This document shows positions 24,701 to 34,192 of a stretch of 64,000 nucleotides of DNA, piece after piece. The position numbers and the translations under genes are program-made. Position 1 is the stretch's first letter, and every line of letters begins with the position of its first letter. The notes beneath the pieces were generated by a model. That model was given only the letters and a program-made list of their open reading frames with translations, made no database searches and was not told where the DNA came from. The stretch spans positions 10,101,518-10,165,517 of the forward strand of contig CM029367.1 in the NCBI GenBank assembly GCA_017165825.1. Direction: 5' to 3'. The stretch comes from Hepsetus odoe. Lineage: Eukaryota; Chordata; Actinopteri; Characiformes; Hepsetidae.

Positions 24701-24902
24701 GTTGAAGATGGAGCTGCCAGGAAAGAGGAGAAGAGGAAGACCAAAGAGGAGGTTTATGAATGTGGTGAGAGAGGACATGCAGGTGGTCGGTTTGAAGCAG
24801 GAAGATGCAAAATACAGGAAGAAATGGAGACATGGAGAAATGGTTGATCTGCTGTGGCGACCCCTAAACGGGAGCAGCCGAAAGAAAAAGAAGAAGAAGA
24901 AG
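21761..24902 (+). mobile_element. Full-length RTE-clade non-LTR retrotransposon
   Basis: The element is 3,142 bp, bounded by a perfect 15-bp target duplication and ending in a short AAG-repeat tail, as RTE elements do. A 5' UTR of about 60 bp precedes an endonuclease-reverse transcriptase reading frame covering nearly the whole element. Two pieces of that frame (21824-22324 and 22260-24962) are offset by one frame change near 22265. It is very probably the source type for the fragments at 8216, 13821, 14325, 33031, 33529, 35928 and 36655, which are older and more diverged. Confidence 0.95.
21824..22324 (+). CDS. RTE ORF, N-terminal part (start of AP endonuclease domain)
   Basis: This encodes the beginning of an apurinic-type endonuclease: VRVGTLNVGSM followed by KVDILCVQETRWKG, holding the N and E positions of the EEP fold. 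Reading continues in another frame from about 22262. Comparison with the second copy near 33968-33984, which reads EEYVKSVLEMKRV in one frame, shows that two bases are missing here after the EEYV codons. The upstream limit of the true start is uncertain, because the frame is open for about 80 codons before the endonuclease motif. Confidence 0.8.
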   Translation: MGRVTSGRASGVKLCQINMRTTIQNSIPDRSRPGLTTTAISAVSLQGAGGNWTTVGQRRRRGGRHVQREKERRVEVRVGTLNVGSMTGKGRELADMMERRKVDILCVQETRWKGSKARCIGGGFKLFYHGVDRRRNGVGVILKEEYVECFGSEEGFREGDEFEAGS

Positions 24903-24962
24903 ATGCAGCTTTATTTTTATCTTGTCCCCCTGACTGTAGTGAGTATATCTGAAAGAAATTAA
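22260..24962 (+). CDS. RTE endonuclease/reverse transcriptase (main frame, 900 codons)
   Basis: In order: rest of the endonuclease (ADFNGH near 22460, SPVDYI near 22660), a basic linker, then reverse transcriptase. RT motifs include GKAVGPDDIPVEAW, SNYRGIKLI, CAFVDLEKAYDRVPR, GLHQGSALSPFLFAIVMD and the catalytic FADD (about 24103). A C-terminal region includes RLRWFGHVQRR. The frame is open through the element's own 3' end, so the last residues are Arg/Lys from the AAG tail plus about 19 codons of flanking DNA. The product nicks target DNA and primes reverse transcription at the nick. The copy is otherwise intact and may be young. Apart from the offset near 22265 I saw no stop. Confidence 0.95.
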   Translation: MWSVLEVKRVSGRVMSLKLEVEDVIMNVVSAYAPQVGCKMKEKEKFWSELDEVIESVPRGERVMIGADFNGHVGEGNRGDEEVMGRHGVKERNAEGQMVVDFAKRMEMAVVNTYFKKREELRVPYKSGGRCSPVDYILCRRVSLKEIRDCKVVTGESVAKQHRMVVCRMTLEVKKRRKVKAESMIKWWKLKEEDCKVEFRQELTRALGGVEELPDCWETTAEVIRQTARNVLGVTSGRKKEDKETWWWNQEVQKCIQKKREAKKTWNSQRDEESRQVYKEMNRRAKKAVVKAKDKVFGELYERLDSKEGEKDLYRLARQRDRSGKDVLQVRAIKDRNGNILTGEQSVLSRWKEYFEELMNEENERERRLDDVRRVNQEVQQINKMEVRAAMKRMKNGKAVGPDDIPVEAWRCLGEMAVECLTRFFNTILASEKMPEERRRSVLVPIFKNKGDAQSCSNYRGIKLISHTMKLWERVVEARLRKEVRISEQQYGFMPRKCTTNAMFALRVLMEKYREGQKELHCAFVDLEKAYDRVPREELWFCMRKSGVTEKYVRVVQDMYDDSVTVVRSAVGVTDAFKVDVGLHQGSALSPFLFAIVMDRLTDEVRQESPWTMMFADDIVICSESREQLKENLEKWRYALERRGMKVSRAKTEYMSVNEREESGMVRMQGVEVTKVEEFKYLGSTVQCNGECGREVKKRVQAGWNGWRRVAGVICDRRVPARVKGKVYRTVVRPAMLYGLETVALTKRQEAELEVSELKMLRFSLGVTRMDRIRNEYIRGTAQVRRLGDKVREARLRWFGHVQRRDEDYIGRRMLKMELPGKRRRGRPKRRFMNVVREDMQVVGLKQEDAKYRKKWRHGEMVDLLWRPLNGSSRKKKKKKKMQLYFYLVPLTVVSISERN
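24903..24917. repeat. 3' target-site duplication of the full-length RTE
   Basis: Exact repeat of 21746-21760. Confidence 0.95.
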
Positions 24963-25443
24963 CCCACAAATAAGAATGTCTTCCTTCTTTTGTCCATATT
25001 ACATATGAAGTATAAGTGACTATCTGAAAGAACAGCACATCACACAGTAAACAAAAAAAAAAATAATATTGCACAATCTCTATCCCGTAGTCAACACCAC
25101 AGATGCTGAAATTCTCATCCTTACTATTAATTTATTAAGTTGATTGTTTGGCTCCAAAATATCCATTGCTCACTCATCATCCGTGGCCGCCTTATCCTTC
25201 ACTGGCTGCCTAATCAATAAAGCATTCTATTCTAAATTGATTTTTTTCAGAATTACTCTGGCCCTACTTTAACATTCTTTAGACATAAATCTTACATAAG
25301 TTTTATTACTTCTCTTTGCTACTCCTCTCCTGATCCCTGACTATCCCATCATCCCTGGGTTACATTAATTAAAATTAATTTATAGAAAATGTTGTTATTT
25401 GCATAGACTGGTGTTAACCTTAGTAGACAATATAAATAAATTA
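24963..25443. other. AT-rich non-coding stretch
   Basis: No gene or repeat recognised apart from short A runs. Confidence 0.35.
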
Positions 25444-25456
25444 AATAAATAATAAT

Positions 25457-25580
25457 CCATCCATCCATTATCTGCCGCTTGTCCCAAATGGGGTCGCGGG
25501 GGGGTGCTGGAGTCCAAGCCAGCGCACACAGGGCGAGGACGGGGGACGCACCCTGGACAGGTCGCCAGCCCATCGCAGGG
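25457..25580 (-). mobile_element. Tail-only SINE/L2-type retroposon, 124 bp
   Basis: On the minus strand it starts CCCTGCGATGGGCTGGCGAC and ends in the GGAT repeat. It is flanked by a 13-bp duplication AATAAATAATAAT (25444-25456 and 25581-25593). It corresponds to the 3' tail of the SINEs at 45571 and 59169 with no tRNA head. Confidence 0.9.
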
Positions 25581-25593
25581 AATAAATAATAAT

Positions 25594-26463
25594 AAATAAA
25601 TAAATTATTTATATCATATTATACACAATATAAGGACCACCATTTCAGCTTCCAGGTATTATTCATTTATTTGCTTAATGAAAGTTAAGTAAAGCTGTTG
25701 CGTTCCTGCATGTGAAATGTTGTACAAACATTATTTATTTGAAACATTTGGTAAAATGTAGTTAGAATTAATATTAACATTAATTAAAAAATATAATACA
25801 ACACAATCACCATTGAATCTAAATCGACTGGAAAATGCCTGATTGGTGTTACAGTATGTTGCATACACAAAAAGTCAAAAAATATGATTTTTTTTCTTAC
25901 ACTGAAATTTATTTTGTTTAATTCCATGCACAAAAAGTAGACAACATAAGGTGGAAATAAAATTTTGTTATTTAGTTAATAAAATGATTATAACTTCTAA
26001 TGGATTGGTTCATTGGTTATTTCTCCTGGAAGTACAAGGTTCCTGAACAATGCATTTCTGAAACTGCCCTCACTGTATGTTTAATAATGTTGCCACAAGA
26101 ATGAATTTCTGCTCACATGCACCTCATTGAACTGCTTTAACAGTACTTTAATCATAAATATAGCACATTTTCACTAAAAAACAACACAAATATCGCATAA
26201 ATTGTACCTTATAGCAACATACACAAGATTACCACTAAAACAGCAAATCCTCTGTTTTATGTCTCAAATTAAAGAGACTTTATCCTGCATTGCAGTTGAA
26301 ACTGAAAGTGTTGAGAGACATTTTTATATTTTTTACATTCAGTAGAACCTCACTGAAATAAGTTAGAGCAGCACTGCTAGTAAAAAGACAAAAAAGTGAA
26401 ACAAAAAATCTTTAAAGCATTTCTAATGAAACCAAGTTAGCCTGGCTCCTTCCAGTTTATATA
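25594..26463. other. AT-rich non-coding stretch downstream of prokr
   Basis: No coding or repeat features seen. If the receptor mRNA has a long 3' UTR, part of this may be transcribed. Confidence 0.35.
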
Positions 26464-26783
26464 CACAAATCAGCCACACCAGTTAAACCACTGAAAACTG
26501 AAGTGAATAACATATTTATGTTGTTACAATGGCACCTGCAAGAGGTAAGAAGAATAATGGGAAGCCTCCTAAACTACCAGTCCCGTGGGGTGATCCTAGA
26601 GCAGTAGTTAGTATCTAAAAAAAAGTGGTCAAAAGAATAAGGATTCTTAGAACCAGGCTTCTTAGAGTGCAATGATGTGCATGGGCAATAGTGTTTTAGC
26701 ATCGGGTATGGTTGAGATCTGGTTTTGGAGCAAGAGGGAGACCTACACAAATAGGCATATGGCTTTAATGTTCTGGCTGATCG

Positions 26784-26825
<42 letters not shown>

Positions 26826-26910
26826 CTGCCACTCCTTGTAATGTCCAATGAGATAATCAATGTTACTTACTCCACCTGTCAGTGGTTTTTAATGTTGTGG
26901 CTGATCTGTG
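26464..26910 (+). mobile_element. Tc1-type deletion derivative with internal (TG)n
   Basis: The ends pair as inverted repeats of about 45 bp: ACAAATCAGCCACACCAG on the left against ACAGATCAGCCACAACATT from the right. Inside, GTGGGGTGATCC, AGTTAGTATCT and AAAAGTGGTCAAAAG match the helix-turn-helix coding part of a common fish Tc1 transposase. Most of the ORF is gone. A TG array occupies 26787-26824. The right end lies only 96 bp beyond the prokr stop codon, probably within its 3' UTR. Confidence 0.75.
26787..26824. repeat. (TG)n microsatellite
   Basis: About 19 TG units inside the Tc1 derivative. Confidence 0.95.
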
Positions 26911-27006
26911 CATCCTTGTTAACCCTGATAGAGTTATCATATGTCAGCACATCCTGTCGTCCACCAAAAGTGAAAAGCCTTCTGGTTGAATCTTCATGCT
27001 GCGTCT

Positions 27007-29427
27007 TCACCTAAGTCTTATGCAGTCAATTTCCTCGGTCACAGGCATGGACAGTGTCCTGACCTCTGTCTCGTCCATTGTTTTCCTGGAGGTGTAAGTG
27101 GATTTCCAGCGGAGCAGCACAATGCGCTTGAAGTACTTCACTGTGTTGTTCTTCACACTGACAAAGCAGAAGGTGTTGATCATGCTGTTGCTCATGGCAA
27201 TGCACTCAATGATGTAGAATGCCACCAGTGAGTTTTTCTCCCTGGAGATGAGGGTTGGATAGAAGTCACGCAGTATGGTGTAGCCGTAGTACGGCGCCCA
27301 GCACAGAATGTATGCAGTGAGGATGCCAATGAGCACCATGACTGTTTTCCTCCGGCAGCGCAATCGCTTTCGAATCTGCTCTGTCTGAAAGCCCGGTACA
27401 TTCTTGAACCACAGCTCTTTGGAGATGCGAATGTAGCACAGGGCCATGGTGAGGACAGGGCCCAGGAACTCTACGGCGAAAATGAAAAGGTAATAGGATC
27501 GGTAGTAGAGTTGTTGGTCCACTGTCCAGATCTGAGCACAAAAGGTCTTGCTGCGGTTGGCACTGTGAGGCACCTTGGTTGCAGAGGTAAAGTAGGCAGA
27601 AGGTATGGATATTAGGATGGGTACAATCCACACTCCTGTGATTAGACAGTAGGCAGTCTGATGTTTCATCCTGGGCCTTAAGGGGTGAACAATTGCCATG
27701 TATCTAAAAAAAAAGGCAAGAACATCCCAAGTTTTACAGGAAGCTTCCAAAGACATCTGCCTGCAAAAAACTTCAAAGACTGTTTTGATTAGGTAGACAA
27801 CACTGACGTTCCATGCCAAGCATTTTATGCACAATAGGCCTCAGTACCACAAGATACCCTGCGACTGTAACCTTTCCTTAAACATCGCAACGGTTCTCTT
27901 AATGTGACTTCCTAGCACGAGGTCTGAAAAACCTAGGCAATTTTTTCAGCTAAGAAATAGAAACATGTATAAAGGTTAATAGTACTCTTTACACTGCCAA
28001 TAAATGTCTTGGCAAGTAATTAATCTTAAATCAATTTATGTGATTTTCATTTTTAGGCTGCTGTAACAATATTATAAGATCATTTAATTCACAGTCTTGG
28101 ATCCCCATGATGAAATTACATATTTTGTTAATTAAATTAACAAAATCTTCTTTAAAGTAAAGTTCCAACTTTATAATGCTTTATTTGCACTAAAAGTAAA
28201 AAAAATTATGGCACATTTTTAAATGTTGTTTTTGCCCTTTAGAAGAATTAATACTTGAAAAGCTTGATGCTTAGATTAAGTTAATTTTGTTGGATTACTT
28301 TACTTTACAAACAACAAAAATATCAAGAAATACATTTTAAAACCATAAAAATATTCTAACAACATACCCTAGTGATATGTTTTGACTAGATTTTGGGTGA
28401 TTTTAATCTTTACATTTTTGTTTTCGGTGTGAGACTATTCAGACTCTTTATTGATTCACTAAAAAACTATAGCTCTTAACCAAATGCTGTTGTGTCTGGT
28501 ATCTGTTTTGAATTTGAAAGGGACTTTTTCAGAGAAATTCCCTGTTGTTCTGAAAAAATAAATCTGATTCAACACCATGTCCCCTAACTGAATTACGTTT
28601 TTCATGCAGTTACTATGCTTCTTCACAGGCAGTGGGGGCTAAATCGCTGTCGACCTGGTATGTCAGCGTTATGCATTGCATGCATTTCCACAAAGATGGA
28701 CACATGTTGTTTCCTGTGCTCTGTCGATGAATTATTGAACAGGGAAATGAATACCACACTTCAATTGCTCAGTATCAAGCATCTCAGTTTTAAGAGCTAG
28801 AAGCTTTTTGAAGACGTGGCTGTGACTACTGGGTACATGTCCAAGGGACAATGTCACATGGTAAGGTGACAGTTGTTTTTCATTCTAAGTTGATTATGGT
28901 GAGTCAAGCCGGAGGGCAGTCTGTCTAAAAAGTCATCCTGTACCATTTTAATAAATTTCTACCTACCTGTCCACAGCGATGGCCAATAAGGCATTGGTGG
29001 ACACATACAAGGACACAGTTCGGAGGTAGTTCACACTGGCACACAGAACTTTCCCATGGTCCCAAGACAGCTGTTTTACCACATAGTAATCCACCAAGAA
29101 AGGGCAGCACACCACAGCTACAATGAAGTCCGAGATTGCTAGGTTTGCAATCAGGAGGTTGGTGAGATTTCGCAACTTCTTGTAACGGGCCAGGGTTGCT
29201 ATGAAGAGGAAGTTGCCAATACCACATACCAGCATGATGCAGATGAGAACCACTCCAATAACAATGGTGGCTACAAAATAAGCCAAGCCCTGTGTTGTGT
29301 CTGGCATTTCTTCTGCTGGGACCCCATAGTCCATATCATAGAGGTCCATGAAGGGATCATGCTCCTCTGTGGGCACTTGGCTGTGGGGATCCACAAACAC
29401 TGCAGCCAAGTGTGTGATGTTTGCCAT
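27007..29427 (-). CDS. prokr: Prokineticin receptor (PROKR1/2 type), complete, two exons
   Basis: Class A GPCR for prokineticin peptides, expected at the plasma membrane and coupled mainly to Gq. Exons are 29427-28967 and 27703-27007, giving 385 residues, the usual family length. ATG 29427 (MANITH) has G at -3 and +4 and gives an extracellular N terminus with an N-glycosylation site at Asn3; an in-frame ATG 21 codons upstream is less likely. TM1 lies about 52-76, TM2 88-110, TM3 125-150, TM4 172-192, TM5 222-244, TM6 272-292 (CWAPYYG) and TM7 312-336 (NSMINTFCF). Cys129 and Cys209 should form the conserved disulphide. Near-invariant family blocks include RYKKLRNLTNLLIANLAISD, GFQTEQIRKRLRCRRKTV and the C-terminal EEIDCIRL. 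The 1.26-kb intron splits the Arg codon of DRY (donor GTAG, acceptor TTTAG). Linkage to bfsp1 and pcsk2 favours the PROKR2 locus, although the C-terminal tail resembles PROKR1; fish naming is inconsistent, so I leave the number open. Confidence 0.96.
27704..28966 (-). other. prokr intron 1
   Basis: Phase-2 intron of 1,263 bp interrupting the DRY arginine codon. It is AT-rich and I see no repeat or RNA gene inside. Confidence 0.9.
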
Positions 29428-30375
29428 GACAAGGAAAATTTTTTCTACACACCTTTTTTTAAGAAAAGGCTGTTTAGTCATTTGCCTCAAATCTCCTTTG
29501 TCCAGGTGATTTGCTTTGTATTACGTTTAGTAGTTAGTGGCCACAGGCCAACAGGGATGCAGGGGTTTTCATGGCACTTCTTGATCAACCAGTTGAAATT
29601 TCACACCTATAATAGAAAAGGCATAGGTTAATACCAAACTGAAAGCAAACTGTGCATGCTAACATTTAAGAGATTAAATATGGCGGTAGCATAAATGTGG
29701 TTTAAAGTATTGTACAGGTTACATTATTAAATATTTTGGCCAAAATTCTTTGGCCAACCCTCCAAAGGTTTCAGAAATATCAGCCACAATCATCCATCAG
29801 CCATGCAATCTCCAAAGACAAACAGTGACAATGTAATGTGGGTCATACAGAAGAGCTCTGTGACTTTTGGCTCTGGCATTTTTTAGGTTACCACAAGTCA
29901 GTTTGTGAAATATCCTCTTTGTTCAACTCTAGGTGCTATAATTGTTAACTGTAAGAAAGTTTGCGTAATGGCAGCTCAAAAATGAAGTAGATAAACAATG
30001 CAAATGTATTATTACATTAGATATTATAGTAGTAGTTTTTAGTTCAGCTGCTAAGAGTAAGACATACTAAAAATCACTTATCCTCAGTTACTTCCCACAA
30101 TGCTATTTAAGTTACAAACTGATTCTAGAAACAACATCAACACAAAAGCCATTGATCTGTGGATCAGAGCTGCGATTAAATTTTTTTAAATTACAGGGGT
30201 TCCAATTTAAGCAATATCCTATATTATGCAATGTTCACAAGTTCTAATTAGTGGAGTTGAATGTATTAAAATCTCATTTTAAAATCTTCTGAATTGGCAT
30301 CATTGCTTTTAATATTCAAGCCTCAGTTATGAAAAAAAGGTTCTGTCTAGAAAAAAAGACTGAAAATAGTGAAAT
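29428..30375. other. prokr upstream region
   Basis: The 5' UTR and promoter of the receptor should lie here or further up. I cannot place a TATA box, transcription start or upstream non-coding exon. The frame is open upstream of the chosen ATG for 21 codons. Confidence 0.4.
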
Positions 30376-30388
30376 AGTGGTTAAAAAT

Positions 30389-30523
30389 CCATCCATCCAT
30401 CCATTATCTGCCACTTGTCCCAAACGGGGTCGCGGGGGCGGGGGGGTTGCTGGTGTCCAACCCAGTGCACACAGGGCGAGGACGGGGGACACACCCTGGA
30501 CAGGTCGCCAGCCCATCGCAGGG
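30389..30523 (-). mobile_element. Tail-only SINE/L2-type retroposon, 135 bp
   Basis: Flanked by a perfect 13-bp duplication AGTGGTTAAAAAT (30376-30388 and 30524-30536). On the minus strand it starts at the same CCCTGCGATGGGCTGGCGAC as the copy at 25457-25580 and ends in (GGAT)n. Confidence 0.92.
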
Positions 30524-31021
30524 AGTGGTTAAAAATCATTATGAGATATTTATCCCCATTGTGGATACATGAGATGGATTTACATTGCCAAAAATATACT
30601 AACATCTATATCAACAATGAGAAAAATATAACCCTCTACATTTAATACTTGCTTGTTCCAGGTTAAGTGACTACAGCTGCAATGAAGCATTTCTATTAAA
30701 AAGAAATCAGTCTTTGACATTGCTGTAATTTTGCTCTATTCTTCTCTACAAAAATTGTTTTAAAGCAGTTACAGGCATGGTTTTCAACTATCAATTGCCT
30801 TATTCAGGCTCTGCCAATCTAAATGGGATTTAGGACAATACATCACTCCAAAATCATATTTAATTCCAGCCATTCAGAGCTGAGCATGCACATATGCTTC
30901 AGATTATTTTTCTGGACTGATGACTGTTTATATTCTGGTGGAGAGATGAATTCATTCACCATTCACATTCATGTTTGACTGTTGTCTTAAAGTTTTTACC
31001 TAATGTTTTGTAGCTGAACCA

Positions 31022-31310
31022 ATTTCTTTAAAAAATCACTTTTGACACACAAGGACGAAAACATTTTCTTCGACTTCTCGGTTCAGTTTTCTGTGTATGA
31101 AAGTAGTTTTTAATCTTTGGAAGATTTACCACTGTTCCATGTGTTCTCCATTTTGAGATGATTGCTTTTACAATGGTGTACTCAAGTCCCAGAGTTTGAC
31201 AGATTGATTTATAACCTCTTCCTAATTGATATATTTCAGAAAATCTCTTAATCAATTTTTTTGTAGTTTCTTTTGATAAAGGTATAACGTGCTGCTTGCT
31301 GAAACCTTTT
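31022..31310 (-). pseudogene. Tc1-type transposase N-terminal fragment
   Basis: The minus-strand frame (LSKETTKKLIKRF, then LGRGYKSICQTLG, IVKAIISKWRTHGTVVNLPK) is the paired helix-turn-helix DNA-binding region of a Tc1 transposase. The DDE catalytic domain is absent and no matching inverted repeats were found. Confidence 0.8.
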
Positions 31311-31394
31311 AGAGAACTCTAGATTTGGTAGAAATGTTTAATTTAACTGATGTCTAGATTTAACAGGGATGGCAGCAATCTGTCCTAGACATGG

Positions 31395-31615
31395 CTAGTC
31401 TAATTAAACCCTTTATCAATTAGGTTTGGTTCATTGGTTGATTGATTGATTTAGAAGGCAATTCCTTTTTCACATGGGTGATATAATTTCAGTGAGTTTT
31501 TGCACTAAATCACAAGATCATTTGAAAATGTGTTTACTTAGGTTGTCTTTTATATTATACTGCATTTTTGAATATAAGGAATAAATCAGAAATAGGGAAT
31601 ACTTTTTCACAGCAC
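31395..31615 (-). mobile_element. Tc1-type transposon end fragment
   Basis: The right border, read on the minus strand as GTGCTGTGAAAAAGTATT, is a familiar fish Tc1 terminus. Inner text such as GGCAATTCCTTTTTCACATG on the plus strand also matches that element type. It may have come in with the transposase fragment just to its left, but the two are not clearly collinear. Confidence 0.55.
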
Positions 31616-32490
31616 ATTTCAAATTTGGCTGAGAGTTTAAACTCCTTTGAACCTGTGCATTAGATGTTTTGCTTGGTCTGCCCTAAAAGAAAGCTTTAAT
31701 CTCAGTTTTAATGTCTGATGACTTAGTTTTATTCTGTCTGAAGGGAAGAGTCATCTATTTTTCAAAATGAGCATTATTGATGCTGGGTTATTTGTTCTGC
31801 ATCATCTAAGCAATTCCAAGTCATCCCAAAGGCATTGCTTTGACAATCAGTCCTACCATCAGAAAAATATCCTGATAGGTCTGCAGATACATAAAAATGA
31901 AACTACAAGGATTTTGATAATACCTAAAACAAGGAAAATAGCTAAGAAAAGATTACTTAAAATGCAGTCAAATGCAGTCAACTTGATTACTTGATAGGTC
32001 TATCCAATGACCATCACCATCAGCATATTAAAAACAATCTAATAGAAATATGCCCTACCAGTCAGTACATTAATCTGTATATCAGTGTGCATTCTTTTGG
32101 ATTAGTAGGTTCTTCACAGTAATTCCAGATCTACTTAACATGCTCCCTATGGGCCACCTGGAGACAGATACTCATGTATCCATTTTCAGTTAAATAAAAA
32201 GTGTAAATTTATTTCATGGAAATTAATCTCCACTGACATTAAGTGATTTATAAATGGACATTTTAGGTAGTCTTAAAACTCCATTTCACACCTCACATCA
32301 TATGCAATCTGTATTTTTTTCTGTGCACCTCTTTTGAACAAGAAAGTGTTTCTTCCTAAAGTCAGTCTAAACACTAATACTGAATCTCTTTTTCATACAT
32401 GCACAATCACAAAGTTGTTTCTGCAGAAACACATGGTTATAGTACACCTACACATTCTCACTCTATCTCAGCATTCTCAACATGAACACA
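31616..32490. other. AT-rich non-coding stretch
   Basis: No gene or repeat recognised. Confidence 0.35.
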
Positions 32491-32492
32491 GC

Positions 32493-32602
32493 CGTACCAT
32501 TAGGTTGCCCTGAGGTACCCTTGAGCAAGGTACAGTGCCCATCACTGCTCTCTGGGCAATTTCAATGGCTGCCCCCTATTGCACTTGTGTGTATGGGTTA
32601 AA
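32493..32602 (+). mobile_element. SINE body/tail fragment, tandem with next copy
   Basis: It shares GTTGCCCTGAGGTACCCTTG and CTGCCCCCTATTGCAC with the SINE that follows at 32611, but lacks the tRNA-like head. The two lie head to tail. Confidence 0.75.
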
Positions 32603-32610
32603 TGCAGAGG

Positions 32611-32858
32611 CTGGTGCAGCAGTGGCCTAGTGGTTAGGAAGTTGGTCCCAGGATCAAAAGATCGTGGGTTCAAATCCCAGACCAGTAAATAGCCCTGAGG
32701 TAGCCTTGAGTAAGGTACTGCTCCCCAGGTGCTATCAATAGCTGCCCCCTACTGCATTGTGTGTGTGCGATAAATACAGAGGTTGAATTTAGCTGTGTCT
32801 CACTTTGTGCTGTGTTTCATAATGACAACAATAGTCACTTTCACATTTTACTTTCACA
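32611..32858 (+). mobile_element. tRNA-derived SINE with TCACTTTCACTTT-type tail
   Basis: The A-box-like GTGGCCTAGTGGTTAGG and B-box-like GGGTTCAAATCCC head the element. A central block (GCCCTGAGGTAGCCTTGAG) follows, then an end that reads AATGACAACAATAGTCACTTTCAC. Related copies lie at 33345-33528 (minus), 45006-45256 and 55072-55310. Confidence 0.85.
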
Positions 32859-33030
32859 TCTAATGCTAATTAACTTAATCCCAGCTAACAACTGTTAAGC
32901 TTCTTATGCTGATTTTTCCATTGGCTAAACGAATGCACTTCCTCCCTTACACATCATCCTTTAAAGTTCAGTTATTACAGTTAATGCATCTTTATGGTTT
33001 AAGCTTTTCAAAGCTGTGCAAAAAAAATCC

Positions 33031-33093
33031 AGCCCATAGGGATGCACTAGTCAGTGTTTTTCTTTGTGCTGATCCCAAGCCTGGATAAGGATA
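33031..33093 (+). mobile_element. RTE 5' UTR fragment, split by SINE insertions
   Basis: Matches 21766-21825 of the full-length copy (TAGGGATGCAC, TTTCTTTGTGCTGRTCCCAA). It resumes at about 33529 after two SINEs. AAGCCTGGA occurs on both sides, probably the duplicated target. Confidence 0.85.
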
Positions 33094-33126
33094 AGATAAG
33101 GGAAGTGAAAGTGTGAAGTCACAGCA

Positions 33127-33344
33127 CAGCACAGGTGGTCTAGTGGTAGGGTACTTGGCTATGGACCTCTGGATCAAGAGGTCCCTGGTTTGAATCCCAC
33201 CTCTAGCACTACCACCACTGGGTCCCTGAGCAAGACCCTTAACCCTGAGTTGCTCCAGGGGGACTGTCCCTGTAATCAGGACATGTAAGTCGCTCTGGAT
33301 AAGAGCGTCTGCTAAATGCCGTAAATGTAAATGTAAATGTAACC
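33127..33344 (+). mobile_element. tRNA-derived SINE (GCATTTAGCAGACGC family), full length
   Basis: Head GGTGGTCTAGTGGTAGGG, B-box-like GGTTTGAATCCC, and the end GCGTCTGCTAAATGCCGTAA with an AATGT-repeat tail. Inserted in the RTE 5' UTR. Confidence 0.92.
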
Positions 33345-33528
33345 CATGCACACAAACACAGTGCAGCAGTGGGCAGCTATTGAAAGCACCCAGGGAGCAG
33401 TGACAGGGATGGTACCTTGCTCAACAGTACCTCAGGTACCTCAGCCACAACCTACTTGTGAGGGAATCGAACCCACAATCTTCCGATGCAGGGGCAACTC
33501 CCTAACTCCCAACTCCCACCACTGCCCG
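33345..33528 (-). mobile_element. tRNA-derived SINE, TCACTTT-tail family, tail truncated
   Basis: On the minus strand it reads GGGCAGTGGTGG, then GTGGGTTCGATTCCC (B box), GCTGAGGTACC and CACTGCTCCCTGGGTGC. It abuts the previous SINE tail to tail, with its own tail lost at the junction. Confidence 0.8.
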
Positions 33529-34192
33529 ATAAGCCTGGAAGGTTATGTGAGGAAGTGCATCCTGTGAAAAACATTTGCTAAATCAAAATGCAGACAATGA
33601 AATTTCCATACCTGGGTTAACAATGACCACCACCAGTGCTGTTAGCTTACAGGGTGCTGGTGGAAATTGTGTAACTGTTGGCCAAAGGAGAAGAAGAAAA
33701 ATAGGAGGATGGCATATCCAGAAGGCAGGAGGTGAGAAGGAAATGGAGGAGAGTGGAAGTGAGGGTAGGAACTTTGAATGTTGGCAGCATGACTTGTAAA
33801 GGGAAAGAGTTAGCTAATATGATGGAGAGAAGGAAGGTTGATATTTTATGTGTGAAAGAGCCTAGATGGAAGGGTAGTAAGGCCAGTAGTTTTATAGGCA
33901 GTTTTAAACTGTTTTACCATGGTGTGGATGGAAGGAGGAATGGGCTAGGTGTTACTATGAAAGAAGAATATGTCAAAAGTGTTTTGGAGATGAAGAGGGT
34001 GTCAGATAGGGTGAGGGGTTTGAAGCTGGAAGTTTAAAGTGTGATAATGAATCTTGTTAGTGATTGTTCCTTGCAAGTTGGTTGTGAGATGGAGGAGAAA
34101 GAAGAATTCTGGAGTGAGTTAGATGAAGTGATAGAGAGTGTACCCAGGGGAGTGAGAGTGGTGATTGGTGTAGACTTTAATGGACATGACTT
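33529..34192 (+). mobile_element. RTE LINE fragment: rest of 5' UTR and start of endonuclease
   Basis: Collinear with 21829-22475 of the full-length copy, encoding GTLNVGSMTCKGKELANMME and ending just after the GVDFNGH endonuclease motif. It has in-frame lesions, but reads through the place where the full-length copy has its frame change. Its 3' end is abruptly replaced by the kinectin/RRBP1-like sequence. Confidence 0.9.
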
